Source: Actinomycetes bacterium
GTDB taxonomy: Bacteria; Actinomycetota; Thermoleophilia; Solirubrobacterales; Solirubrobacteraceae
Assembly (NCBI GenBank): GCA_023404805.1
Contig: JAEYAL010000232.1
Coordinates: 1-23,563, forward strand
Length of the DNA: 23,563 nucleotides
Direction: 5' to 3'
A model generated the notes under the pieces. It saw nothing but the letters and a program-made list of their open reading frames with translations, did not search any database and had not been told where the DNA came from. Below, piece after piece: positions 6,676 to 13,230 of the stretch. The first letter of the stretch is position 1. Each line of letters opens with the position of its first letter. The translations under genes were made by a program, and so were the position numbers.

Positions 6676-7533
6676 ATGACGCAGACCGACCCGTCCCCGG
6701 GAGCTTCTGCCGCGGGCCCAGCCGCCGCTGGCGCCGCCGCCCACGCCGGCGCCGTGCCGGCCGTGGCGCCGCTGGTGATCGCCGGCGAGACGCTGCAGTC
6801 CCGGCTGATCCTCGGCTCCGGCGGCTTCGACCGCATGGACGAGCTGGCCGCTGCGTGCGCGGTGAGCGGCACGTCGATGGTGACCGTCGCGATGCGGCGC
6901 GTCGACCCGGGCCAGCAGGGGTCGCTGATCGACACCCTCGACCGCGCTGGCGTGCGCGTCCTGCCGAACACGGCCGGGTGCTTCACCGCGCGCGAGGCCG
7001 TCCGCACCGCGGAGCTCGCCCGCGAGGCGCTGGAGACGGACTGGGTCAAGCTCGAGGTGATCGGCGACGACCGCACGCTGCTCCCCGACGCTGCCGAGCT
7101 GATCGACGGCGCCGAGCAGCTCGTCGCCCGCGGCTTCACGGTGCTGCCGTACGCGACCGACGACCCCGTCCTCTGCCGCCGCCTCGAAGACGCCGGCTGC
7201 GCGGCCGTGATGCCGCTCGGGTCGCCGATCGGCTCCGGCCGCGGCATCGCGAACCCGATCAACATCGCGCTGATCGCTGAGCAGGCGGGGGTCCCCGTGA
7301 TCCTCGACGCCGGGATCGGCACCGCCTCGGAGGCCGCGCAGGCGCTCGAGCTCGGCTGCGACGCCGTCCTCCTCGCCACCGCCGTCTCGCGCGCTGCGGA
7401 CCCCGTCCGCATGGCGGCAGCGATGAAGGCCGCCGTCGAAGCCGGCTGGCTCGCGGGCGGCGCCGGCCGGATCCCCGTCCGCACCTGGGCGCAGGCGTCG
7501 ACGACCCCCGAAGGCATGGCCGACCTGGCCTGA
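6676..7533 (+). CDS. thiG: Thiazole synthase ThiG
   Basis: ThiG is a cytoplasmic TIM-barrel enzyme that condenses 1-deoxy-D-xylulose 5-phosphate, dehydroglycine (from ThiO) and ThiS-thiocarboxylate sulfur into the thiazole phosphate of thiamine. The 285-aa protein shows the family segments SRLILGSGGF (43-51), LPNTAGCFTAREAVRTA, DWVKLEVIGD with Schiff-base Lys125, PLGSPIGSGRGI and LDAGIGTASEAAQA. It is about 30 residues longer than usual because of a low-complexity Ala/Gly/Pro N-terminus (residues 5-30), which is odd but in frame with the only good Shine-Dalgarno sequence. It is translated from the same message as thiS. The last codons and stop are duplicated 35 bp downstream as a non-coding fragment (7553-7576). 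Confidence 0.95.
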   Translation: MTQTDPSPGASAAGPAAAGAAAHAGAVPAVAPLVIAGETLQSRLILGSGGFDRMDELAAACAVSGTSMVTVAMRRVDPGQQGSLIDTLDRAGVRVLPNTAGCFTAREAVRTAELAREALETDWVKLEVIGDDRTLLPDAAELIDGAEQLVARGFTVLPYATDDPVLCRRLEDAGCAAVMPLGSPIGSGRGIANPINIALIAEQAGVPVILDAGIGTASEAAQALELGCDAVLLATAVSRAADPVRMAAAMKAAVEAGWLAGGAGRIPVRTWAQASTTPEGMADLA

Positions 7534-7576
7534 AGCCGCCCCCCCGCGGCACGGCCGACCTGGCCTGAACCCGCCC
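7518..7576. repeat. Direct duplication of the thiG 3' end
   Basis: The 24 bp at 7518-7541, covering the last thiG codons, the TGA and 8 following bases, recur at 7553-7576 with one mismatch. The second copy is non-coding. It looks like a local slippage or tandem-duplication product. Confidence 0.8.
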
Positions 7577-7580
7577 AGAC

Positions 7581-7602
7581 GCGCGCCGCTAGCGGTGCGC
7601 GC
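7581..7602 (+). terminator. Hairpin after thiG
   Basis: GCGCG pairs with CGCGC around the palindrome CCGCTAGCGG with a 2-nt bulge, giving a compact GC stem about 50 nt after the thiG stop. There is no T-tract. It probably ends the thiSG transcript before the next gene. Confidence 0.45.
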
Positions 7603-7641
7603 CGCCAGCCGGAGGCGCCGGTCTGCGAAAGTGCAGAAGCG

Positions 7642-8136
7642 ATGGACGCCACCCAGGACCGCATCACCACGCTCCTCGATGCCTTCGAAGTCGCGTGGTC
7701 GGGCCCCAGCGCCCTGGCCTTCGGCGTCGTCCTCGACGCCAACGGCTTCTACGAGGACCCGCTCCTGCGCGGCCCGCTCCGCGGCCCCGAGCGCCTCGCC
7801 CAACACGCTGCGCGCATGCGCGTGGCCTTCCCCGACCTCGTCTTCGAGCGCAGCGGCCCGCCGATGGTCGGCGGCTCCGTCGTCTCGCAGGGCATCCGCC
7901 TCACCGGCACCCACCGCGCCGAGATCGGCTCGATCCCGTCGACCGACAAGGAGCTCACCATCCACGCGGTCATCGTCGCGGGGCTGAGCCCCTCCGGCAC
8001 CCGCCTGGAGCGCGTCCGGATCTTCTTCGACCGCTACGACGCGGCCGTCCAGCTCGGCGTCCTGCCCCGCGAGCGGTCACTCGCCGAACGCGCCCTGCTC
8101 GCCCTGCGCGGCTTCGGAATTCCAAGACTCCCGTAG
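7642..8136 (+). CDS. SnoaL/NTF2-like fold protein (ester cyclase-like)
   Basis: The 164-aa protein looks like a small SnoaL/NTF2-like alpha+beta-barrel protein. Features are an N-terminal helix (TTLLDAFEVAW), an F-Y-E-D-P strand, the segment ERLAQHAARMRVAFPDLVFE typical of SnoaL-type ester cyclases, and beta strands to FFDRYDAAVQLGVLP. In this fold the short motif around Asp-Pro and Phe-Pro-Asp lines the ligand pocket. Known relatives act on small hydrophobic or polyketide-like compounds, but no substrate can be assigned here. No signal peptide is present, so it should be cytoplasmic. ATG 7642 has no clear Shine-Dalgarno or -10 box. It is convergent with the cupredoxin gene, and a hairpin straddles the junction. 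Confidence 0.75.
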   Translation: MDATQDRITTLLDAFEVAWSGPSALAFGVVLDANGFYEDPLLRGPLRGPERLAQHAARMRVAFPDLVFERSGPPMVGGSVVSQGIRLTGTHRAEIGSIPSTDKELTIHAVIVAGLSPSGTRLERVRIFFDRYDAAVQLGVLPRERSLAERALLALRGFGIPRLP

Positions 8137-8158
8137 GCGCCGCCGCGCCCCGGGCGTC

Positions 8159-8182
8159 GATCGTCGCTACTTGACGACGATC
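8159..8182. terminator. Bidirectional hairpin at a convergent junction
   Basis: GATCGTCG (8159-8166) pairs perfectly with CGACGATC (8175-8182). The stem covers the stop and last codons of the minus-strand cupredoxin gene and lies 22 nt after the stop of the plus-strand SnoaL-like gene. It could end transcription from the left; TTGCCCTT follows. Confidence 0.4.
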
Positions 8183-8541
8183 TTGCCCTTCATGTACGGG
8201 TGCGGCGTGCAGTGGTAGTTGAAGGTGCCGGTGCGTGAGGCCTTCCAGGAGTAGCTCTTGTTCTTCGCGAGGAGCTTGCTCTTCGGGCCGCCCTTGTTGG
8301 CCGAGTTCACGTCGTGCTTCATCGAGTCCTTGTTGACCCACTTGACGACGGTGCCCTTCTTCACGGTAAGCGTCTTCTTGGAGTACGCGTAGTCCTTGAT
8401 ATTGATCGTGACCGTCGCGGCGGCCTCGGCGCTCTGCGGCGCGCCGGACGACAGCGCGAGCGCGATCGCGGCAGCCAGGGCCAGCGCGAGGGTGGCCGCA
8501 GCCGTGAGCGGACGGCGGAAAATTAGGGTGCCCTTATTCAT
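8167..8541 (-). CDS. Secreted cupredoxin (plastocyanin-like type 1 copper protein)
   Basis: This is a 124-aa exported blue-copper protein, probably an electron carrier or copper-binding protein outside the membrane. A signal peptide or membrane anchor covers residues 1-42 (hydrophobic 13-31, cleavage near AEAAA). The mature domain of about 80 residues is a cupredoxin sandwich with all four type 1 ligands visible: His76 in MKHDVNS, then Cys111, His114 and Met117 in HCTPHPYM. The short Cys-X2-His-X2-Met loop matches amicyanin/plastocyanin-type proteins. ATG 8541 was chosen over a start 17 codons upstream because it begins the signal peptide and has TACATT 9 nt before it. The partner oxidoreductase is not in the window. 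The mature protein is Lys-rich, suggesting an acidic docking partner. Confidence 0.9.
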   Translation of the reverse strand: MNKGTLIFRRPLTAAATLALALAAAIALALSSGAPQSAEAAATVTINIKDYAYSKKTLTVKKGTVVKWVNKDSMKHDVNSANKGGPKSKLLAKNKSYSWKASRTGTFNYHCTPHPYMKGKIVVK

Positions 8542-8550
8542 GGTCGGTCC

Positions 8551-8556
8551 AATGTA
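8551..8556 (-). promoter_or_regulatory. Cupredoxin gene -10 element (TACATT)
   Basis: On the minus strand TACATT lies 9 nt before the ATG, so the leader would be about 3 nt. It sits in the 53-bp gap after the EEP stop codon (8595) and shows that the cupredoxin gene has its own promoter. Confidence 0.5.
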
Positions 8557-8594
8557 GCGGGAAGCGTGTGAACGGGGAAGTTCGTCGCCCACGG

Positions 8595-9383
8595 TCAGTA
8601 TCGGCGCGCGACCGTGAGTCCCACAATGCGGTGGTCGGACAGCTCCGGTCCCTCGGGCAGACGGGCCACGTCGGCGTAGGCGTTCCCGTGGCGGCCCTCG
8701 CCCGCTATGGCGGCGGCGCCCGCAGACACGACCGCCAGTCCTCCGCCGCGATGGCCTGCGCCGACGCCGCGGCCGAGGATGTGGTCGACCCGGTGGCCAT
8801 GCAGGTGCTCCCAGCCATGCACGCGCGAAAGGCCCTGCGGGGCGCTGAGGTTCAGGTCGCCGAGGAGCACCGCGGGCTCGGCGCCAGCCCAGCGCTCGAC
8901 GGCGGCGAGCGCGCGGATGGTGTCGGCAGCGGCAGCCGACTCAGGCCGGTTGTGCGTGTGGACGTTGGCGACCCACCAGTGCTCGCCATCGGACCGGCGC
9001 AGGCGGACGGCGTGCACGGTGCGGCGCTGGGGCGCGCGGCGCAGCCGGGCCACGCGGTGGTCGACGATCTCGCCGGCTGAAGGCCGCACCAGCAGCACGT
9101 TTGCGGCGGCGCCGCGCACGCCGATCGTCTCCGGGCTCCTGCGGTGTACCGCCTCCTGCGCGGCTGGAAGCGCGCCGCGGGTCAGCGAGGTCCGTACGCC
9201 GCGGGCGCTGGCGCCGAGCGTCTCCGCTAGCTCGCGTGTCCACCAGGGCGGGGCCTCCTGCAGGCCGCAGACGTCCCACGGGTGCTGCCCGAGCGCGGCT
9301 GCGAAGTCGCTTGCGAGGTCGGCGTGGGTGGCGGGGCGCGACCGGCCGTGGAACAGGTTCCAGGTGCAGACGGCCAGCTCCAC
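8595..9383 (-). CDS. Endonuclease/exonuclease/phosphatase (EEP) family hydrolase
   Basis: The 262-aa protein carries the EEP (DNase I-like) metal-phosphoesterase signature: WNL with Asn9, Gln42-Glu43 (LQEAPP), the HTHN segment at 142-145, GDLNLS with Asp176 and Asn178, and the terminal SDHRIV with Asp250-His251. Glu43, Asp176, Asn178, Asp250 and His251 are the expected metal and catalytic residues. Members cleave nucleic acids or phosphorylated small molecules; the substrate cannot be told. There is no signal peptide, so it is probably cytoplasmic. The start is GTG 9383; TAGGCT lies exactly 6 nt upstream, placing the predicted transcription start on the first base of the codon. It diverges from argF across a structured 168-bp spacer. 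Confidence 0.85.
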   Translation of the reverse strand: MELAVCTWNLFHGRSRPATHADLASDFAAALGQHPWDVCGLQEAPPWWTRELAETLGASARGVRTSLTRGALPAAQEAVHRRSPETIGVRGAAANVLLVRPSAGEIVDHRVARLRRAPQRRTVHAVRLRRSDGEHWWVANVHTHNRPESAAAADTIRALAAVERWAGAEPAVLLGDLNLSAPQGLSRVHGWEHLHGHRVDHILGRGVGAGHRGGGLAVVSAGAAAIAGEGRHGNAYADVARLPEGPELSDHRIVGLTVARRY

Positions 9384-9389
9384 GGCTCG

Positions 9390-9395
9390 AGCCTA
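9390..9395 (-). promoter_or_regulatory. EEP gene -10 element (TAGGCT), leaderless
   Basis: TAGGCT on the minus strand is followed by 6 nt and then GTG. Standard spacing puts the transcript's first base on the start codon. No Shine-Dalgarno sequence is present. Confidence 0.6.
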
Positions 9396-9418
9396 ACCGC
9401 GCGCTCGTCCCGTCTCGG

Positions 9419-9474
9419 GCTGGGTGGACCCACGCCGCCCGCAAACCGAGCGGGCTCCGTGGGGTCCAACCAGC
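9419..9474. promoter_or_regulatory. Long nested inverted repeat in the EEP/argF divergent spacer
   Basis: The arms GCTGG (9419-9423) plus TGGACCCACG (9425-9434) pair with CGTGGGGTCCA (9458-9468) plus CCAGC (9470-9474), with one mismatch and one bulged base. Inside, CCCGC (9438-9442) pairs with GCGGG (9450-9454). It lies upstream of both predicted promoters, so it should act as DNA (operator or cruciform) rather than RNA. It does not resemble the A/T-rich ARG box. Confidence 0.6.
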
Positions 9475-9475
9475 C

Positions 9476-9511
9476 GGAGTGTCCCGCAACGGCGGAGTGT
9501 CCCGCAACGGC
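9476..9511. repeat. Perfect 18-bp tandem repeat upstream of argF
   Basis: GGAGTGTCCCGCAACGGC occurs twice head to tail (9476-9493, 9494-9511), followed by a truncated third start (AGTCCCGC). It begins 1 bp after the long inverted repeat and ends 27 bp before the argF -10 box. The core GTCCCGC-AA-CGGCGG resembles the repeat at 1-73. Confidence 0.85.
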
Positions 9512-9538
9512 AGTCCCGCGCGGGCGGGCCCGACGGCG

Positions 9539-9544
9539 TACCCT
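9539..9544 (+). promoter_or_regulatory. argF -10 element (TACCCT), leaderless
   Basis: TACCCT is followed by 7 nt and then TTG 9552, putting the start site within 1 nt of the codon. The same hexamer and spacing precede the SGNH hydrolase gene. No Shine-Dalgarno sequence is present. Confidence 0.6.
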
Positions 9545-9551
9545 GCTGTCC

Positions 9552-10424
9552 TTGACCCGCCATTGCCTGACCGGAGCTGAACTCTCGACCGCCGACGTGC
9601 ACGCGATCCTCGATCGCGCCGCCGAGCTGAAGGCCGACCCGTGGGCCTCCAAGGTGCTCGCGGGGAAGTCGGTCGCGCTGATCTTCGAGAAGCCGTCGAC
9701 GCGCACGCGGGTGAGCTTCGACGCCGGCGTGCACGAGCTCGGCGGACATCCACTGGTGCTCCGGGGCGACGAGATGCAGCTCTCGCGGGGGGAGTCGCCG
9801 CGCGACACGGCCCTGGTGCTGTCGCGGCATGTCGCAGCGATCTGCATCCGCACGGGCGCCGACACCATCATCGAAGAGCTTGCCGCCGCCAGCAGCGTGC
9901 CGGTGGTGAACATGCTCACCGCGGGGCACCACCCGTGTCAGGCGCTCGCTGACCTGCTCACGCTGCGCGAGACGTTCGGCTCGCTCGACGGGCTCAAGCT
10001 GGCTTACGTCGGCGACGGCAACAACGTCGCGCGGTCGCTGGCTGTGGTCGGCGGGATCGCCGGCGTCGAAGTGGCGGTCGCGTCGCCGGCGGGCTATGAG
10101 CTGGAGCCCGAGTCGGGCGGGACGCGCACGGGCGACCCTGTCGAAGCGGTCGCCGGCGCGCATGCGATCTACACCGACGTGTGGGTCAGCATGGGCGATG
10201 AGGACACCGCTGAGGAGCGCACCGCTGCGCTGCGGCCCTATCGGATCGACGACGCGCTGCTCGATCAGGCTGCCGATGGCGCCATCGCGCTGCACTGCCT
10301 GCCCGCGCACCCGGGCGACGAGATCACCGCCGAGGTCCTCTACGGCGAGCGCCAGCGCATCTGGGACCAGGCCGAGAACCGCCGGCACGCCCAAAAGGCG
10401 CTGCTCGAGTTCTTGCTGAGCTAG
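9552..10424 (+). CDS. argF: Ornithine carbamoyltransferase ArgF
   Basis: ArgF joins carbamoyl phosphate and ornithine to give citrulline in arginine synthesis (cytoplasmic, trimeric). The 290-aa product shows the carbamoyl-phosphate motif STRTR (49-53), HPCQ (127-130), the ornithine-site SMG (213-215) and HCLPAH (248-253). The frame is open to 9282, but TTG 9552 was chosen because the family N-terminus (here TRHCLTGAEL) starts there and TACCCT lies 7 nt upstream. The resulting length is slightly short but normal. No other arginine gene is nearby, so it is a lone argF. It diverges from the EEP gene; the next gene on the same strand starts 104 bp after the stop and has its own leader. Confidence 0.95.
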   Translation: MTRHCLTGAELSTADVHAILDRAAELKADPWASKVLAGKSVALIFEKPSTRTRVSFDAGVHELGGHPLVLRGDEMQLSRGESPRDTALVLSRHVAAICIRTGADTIIEELAAASSVPVVNMLTAGHHPCQALADLLTLRETFGSLDGLKLAYVGDGNNVARSLAVVGGIAGVEVAVASPAGYELEPESGGTRTGDPVEAVAGAHAIYTDVWVSMGDEDTAEERTAALRPYRIDDALLDQAADGAIALHCLPAHPGDEITAEVLYGERQRIWDQAENRRHAQKALLEFLLS

Positions 10425-10435
10425 GCGGATCCGGT

Positions 10436-10441
10436 TACGAT
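10436..10441 (+). promoter_or_regulatory. Possible -10 element for the secreted propeller gene
   Basis: TACGAT begins 11 nt after the argF stop. A start site near 10448 gives an 81-nt leader containing the hairpin GCACG-GAGT-CGTGC (10454-10467) and a GGAG Shine-Dalgarno sequence at 10515-10518. This is a leadered layout unlike most of the window. Confidence 0.35.
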
Positions 10442-10528
10442 ACGGCGCGTAGCGCACGGAGTCGTGCCTCTCGGTCTCGAGGGCGGCGCATCGTCACGGC
10501 GCTGCGCCGACTCCGGAGAACGCCCACG

Positions 10529-12046
10529 ATGCCTACGCCCTCGCTGCCCCGCCGCCGTTCTGGCCTGCTCGCCTGCGCTGCCCTCTTCGGCGCGGCGCTC
10601 GCCCCGTCGGCAGCGCACGCGGCGTATGCCGTCGGCGAGCAGATCGACCGCGCGGACGGCGCCAGCGGCGGCATTCCGTGGGCGCAGAACGTCTACACCG
10701 CGAAGGTGAACTACGCGCGGCCGTTCGCGATCTCCGACGACGGCCGCTTCGCGTTCCTCACCTACCCGACGTCTGACACGACCCGCGGCCTGTACCGCCG
10801 CGACCTGCTGCTCAATACGCTGCGCCTGGTCGCCGACGACGTGCGCCCGACCGGATGGACGCGCTCGGGGCAGTACCTCTCGGCGATCACGTCGCGGGCA
10901 CTCGCGGCGGCCGACACGAACGGCACCGCCGACCTCTACCTGCTCGATCCCTTCAGCGGCGCGGCGACGCTGGCCAGCACGGCGCCGGGCGGCGCGGCGC
11001 TCGGCGGCGTCACGTCGGGCGCGGTGACTGCCGACGCCACCGCAGTCGTCTACTCGCGGCCGGGCGGCACGTCCCGGCGCGTGCTCGCGAGCGCCACGGC
11101 GTCGACGCTGTCACCGCGCGCGATGCTCCCCTACGAAGACTTCGCCTACCCGCACCTCGATGCGACCCCGCATCTCAACGTGACCCGCGAGGCGCTGTCG
11201 TCCGACGGCACACGCGTCGTCGTCGAGGGCCGCTTCGTGGCCACGTCGTCGGGCGACGTGGAGCTGCCTGATCTGCCTGCGGGCGACGTCGATTCGTGGC
11301 ATCTGAACCCCGCCGGGACCGAGGTCGTGCGCGCGAGGAGGAAGGCGGGCGGAGTGTGGGAGGCCGTGATCCGCACGCTCTCGACCGGCAGCGAGCGCGT
11401 CGTCTCAACCGGCAACAGCACGCCCGCGTATGTCTTCGTCAACGCGATCTCGCCGGACGGCACGACCGCGCACGTCACCGCGCACCTGTCGTCCAACGGC
11501 AGCTCGCAGACGCTGCTCGGCACGCTCGACCTGCGCACCGGCGCGCTCGTGCAGAAGAGCGACAGCCTCCCGGCCGTCAGCGCCAACTCGCGCGTCTTCT
11601 CGTGGAACGACCGCTACGGGGTCTTCCGCGACATCAACCTCTTTGCGGTCCCCGTCCAGGCGGGCGCGATGCTGCCGGGCGGCGTCGACGCCGCCTCGCC
11701 GCTCGTGTACCTCTCGTACCACCCCGGCTGCTCCAGCCCGAGCTACCTCACCCAGTACGGCGGCCGCCCCTACGTCGAGCTCACGCGCGCCACGGCGTCG
11801 ACGCGCGGCTTGGCGCCCGTCGCGTCGAAGGTCGTGGTGACCGTGCGCGCTGGCGCGGGCAGCCCGATCATCAACCAGTTCACCCTCTCGTCGCAGCAGA
11901 AGACCGAGTCGCCGCTGAACCAGCCCTTCTCGGCGGCGAATGTGTACACCGTCGCCAAGATCGACGGCGCCGTCACCGCGAACGGCCAGACCGCCTACGA
12001 CTCGGCGACCGTTCCGTCGTACGTGGCCAGCAAGTGCCTTCTCTAG
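10529..12046 (+). CDS. Secreted TolB/WD40-like beta-propeller protein
   Basis: The 505-aa protein has a signal peptide (RRR at 8-10, hydrophobic 12-30, cleavage after AHA near residue 31). Repeated propeller blades follow, with signature turns such as ISDDGRFAFLTY, LLDPFSGAATL, SSDGTRVVVEG, SPDGTTAHVTAH and LDLRTGALV, the pattern of TolB-like six-bladed propellers. After about residue 390 the sequence changes: it loses the blade pattern, includes two cysteines (SYHPGCSSPSY; terminal KCLL) and may form a small separate domain. Such proteins usually bind partners and rarely catalyse; no partner is visible. ATG 10529 has GGAG 10 nt upstream, so normal leadered translation is expected. It lies 104 bp after argF and is followed by a bulged hairpin. 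Confidence 0.8.
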   Translation: MPTPSLPRRRSGLLACAALFGAALAPSAAHAAYAVGEQIDRADGASGGIPWAQNVYTAKVNYARPFAISDDGRFAFLTYPTSDTTRGLYRRDLLLNTLRLVADDVRPTGWTRSGQYLSAITSRALAAADTNGTADLYLLDPFSGAATLASTAPGGAALGGVTSGAVTADATAVVYSRPGGTSRRVLASATASTLSPRAMLPYEDFAYPHLDATPHLNVTREALSSDGTRVVVEGRFVATSSGDVELPDLPAGDVDSWHLNPAGTEVVRARRKAGGVWEAVIRTLSTGSERVVSTGNSTPAYVFVNAISPDGTTAHVTAHLSSNGSSQTLLGTLDLRTGALVQKSDSLPAVSANSRVFSWNDRYGVFRDINLFAVPVQAGAMLPGGVDAASPLVYLSYHPGCSSPSYLTQYGGRPYVELTRATASTRGLAPVASKVVVTVRAGAGSPIINQFTLSSQQKTESPLNQPFSAANVYTVAKIDGAVTANGQTAYDSATVPSYVASKCLL

Positions 12047-12072
12047 CGTGACCGCCGGAGCGCAGCGTCCAG

Positions 12073-12099
12073 GCCGCTGTGTGCGACCCCGCACGCGGC
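12073..12099 (+). terminator. Bulged hairpin after the propeller gene
   Basis: GCCGC-(TGT)-GTGCG pairs with CGCAC-GCGGC around ACCC, giving 10 GC-rich base pairs with a 3-nt bulge, 27 nt after the stop at 12046. There is no T-tract. It separates this gene from the next transcription unit. Confidence 0.5.
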
Positions 12100-12157
12100 G
12101 GCCACTGCGGCGCATCGCCACACGTATTTGGCCCGCAAGTGCGGCACACTACGCCGC

Positions 12158-12766
12158 GTGACGCCTCGCAAGACTCCGAGCGACGAGCAGCTGCGCGAGG
12201 CCTTCAGCGAGGTCGGTGACGCCCTCCAGCGGGCGGTCGTCCTCTCGTCGGACCGCGTGCAGTCTGTGTTCGAAGACGCCGTCGTCCGAGGGCGCATGAC
12301 GCGCCGCGACGCCGAGGAGCTCGCGTCGAGCCTGGTGGCCCTCGGCCGCGACCAGGCCCAGGAGCTGCGCGGCGAGGTCGACGCCCTCGCCCGGTCGATC
12401 CCCGGCCGCGTCGCCGACGTCGTGGCGGATGCGGCCGAGGCCGTCACGCCGACCGGACACAAGCGCCGCGCCGCCGCCAAGCGCGCGACCGCGAAGAAGT
12501 CCGGCAAGTCGGCGGGATCCGCCAAGCGGGCCAAGCCGGCGAAGGACGCTGGGGCCACGCCGTCTGCCAAGCCTGCGTCGGCGAAGTCAGCGTCCGCGAC
12601 GCCGACCGCTCCAGCGGCCGATCCGGGCAGCCGCACCGCCAAAGACGTGATCGCCTCGCTGGATGGGCTGTCGCCCGCGGAGCTGAACGCGCTTCGCGCC
12701 GCAGAGTCGGCCGCCAAGGCACGTGCCACCGTGCTGCGGGCGATCGATGCCAAGCTAACGGCATGA
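12158..12766 (+). CDS. Phasin-/histone-like helical protein with Lys/Ala-rich tail
   Basis: The 202-aa protein has three parts. Residues 1-105 form a predicted helical bundle containing DRVQSVFEDAVVRGRMTRRDAEELASSLV, a pattern seen in phasin-like proteins. Residues 106-155 are low-complexity, Lys/Ala/Ser/Pro-rich and histone H1-like (repeated AKK, AKR and AKP). Residues 157-202 return to helix (SLDGLSPAELNALRAAESAAKARATVLRAIDAKL). The basic tail suggests nucleic acid or granule binding; the role is inferred, not shown. GTG 12158 was chosen because the conserved helix starts just after it and CACACT, one base off TANNNT, lies 7 nt upstream; an in-frame TTG at 12128 is the alternative. It overlaps the next gene by ATGA, so the two are translationally coupled. 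Confidence 0.65.
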   Translation: MTPRKTPSDEQLREAFSEVGDALQRAVVLSSDRVQSVFEDAVVRGRMTRRDAEELASSLVALGRDQAQELRGEVDALARSIPGRVADVVADAAEAVTPTGHKRRAAAKRATAKKSGKSAGSAKRAKPAKDAGATPSAKPASAKSASATPTAPAADPGSRTAKDVIASLDGLSPAELNALRAAESAAKARATVLRAIDAKLTA

Positions 12767-13218
12767 GCGCGCCGGCACCGGACTCCAAGAAGACCTTCGC
12801 CGAGAAGGTCTTCGGCCCCTGGACGATCTTCGGGATCTTCTTCGGCGCGGGAACGTCTCACCTCGTGACGCCGCAGCTGTGGGAGCCGGCCGTGCCGCCG
12901 CAGCTGCCGAACCCGAAGCTGATGGTCTACCTCAGCGGCGTCGCCGAGATCGTCGGCGCGCTGCTGTTCATCAACACGCGCACGCGCAAGCTCGGCGGCA
13001 ACTACCTCGTCTTGCTGTTGATCGCGGTCTTCCCGGCCAACATCTACATGTCGCTGGAGCCCAAGTGGCACGCGCGCGTCCCCGGCGGCAAGACGGCGCT
13101 GTATCTGCGCCTGCCGATCCAGTTCCTGGGCATGTGGTGGGTCCGCGAGCTCGCCAAGCGCACCACCACGCCCGCGGCGGCCGCTGCGCCCGCGGGCTCC
13201 CCCAAGTCCGCCGAGTAA
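12763..13218 (+). CDS. DoxX-like family membrane protein
   Basis: The 151-aa integral membrane protein has about four transmembrane segments (residues 17-35, 52-70, 78-95, 117-130). It shows the DoxX-like pattern GAGTSHLVTPQLWEPAVPPQLPNPKLMVYLSG, AEIVGALLFINTRTRKLGG and AVFPANIYM. Members are small membrane proteins loosely tied to redox or quinone-related functions, but no activity can be assigned. The start ATG 12763 overlaps the stop of the preceding gene (ATGA), indicating translational coupling; the stop TAA is 12 nt before the RlmD-like gene. The C-terminus after residue 133 is a short Ala/Pro tail. Confidence 0.85.
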   Translation: MSAPAPDSKKTFAEKVFGPWTIFGIFFGAGTSHLVTPQLWEPAVPPQLPNPKLMVYLSGVAEIVGALLFINTRTRKLGGNYLVLLLIAVFPANIYMSLEPKWHARVPGGKTALYLRLPIQFLGMWWVRELAKRTTTPAAAAAPAGSPKSAE

Positions 13219-13230
13219 AGGCCCTACGCC

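Noticed and set aside
9282..9551. N-terminal extension of ArgF from the upstream in-frame start
   Set aside because: The extension would translate the hairpin and the 18-bp tandem repeat and runs into the divergent EEP gene; the family N-terminus and the -10 box both point to TTG 9552.
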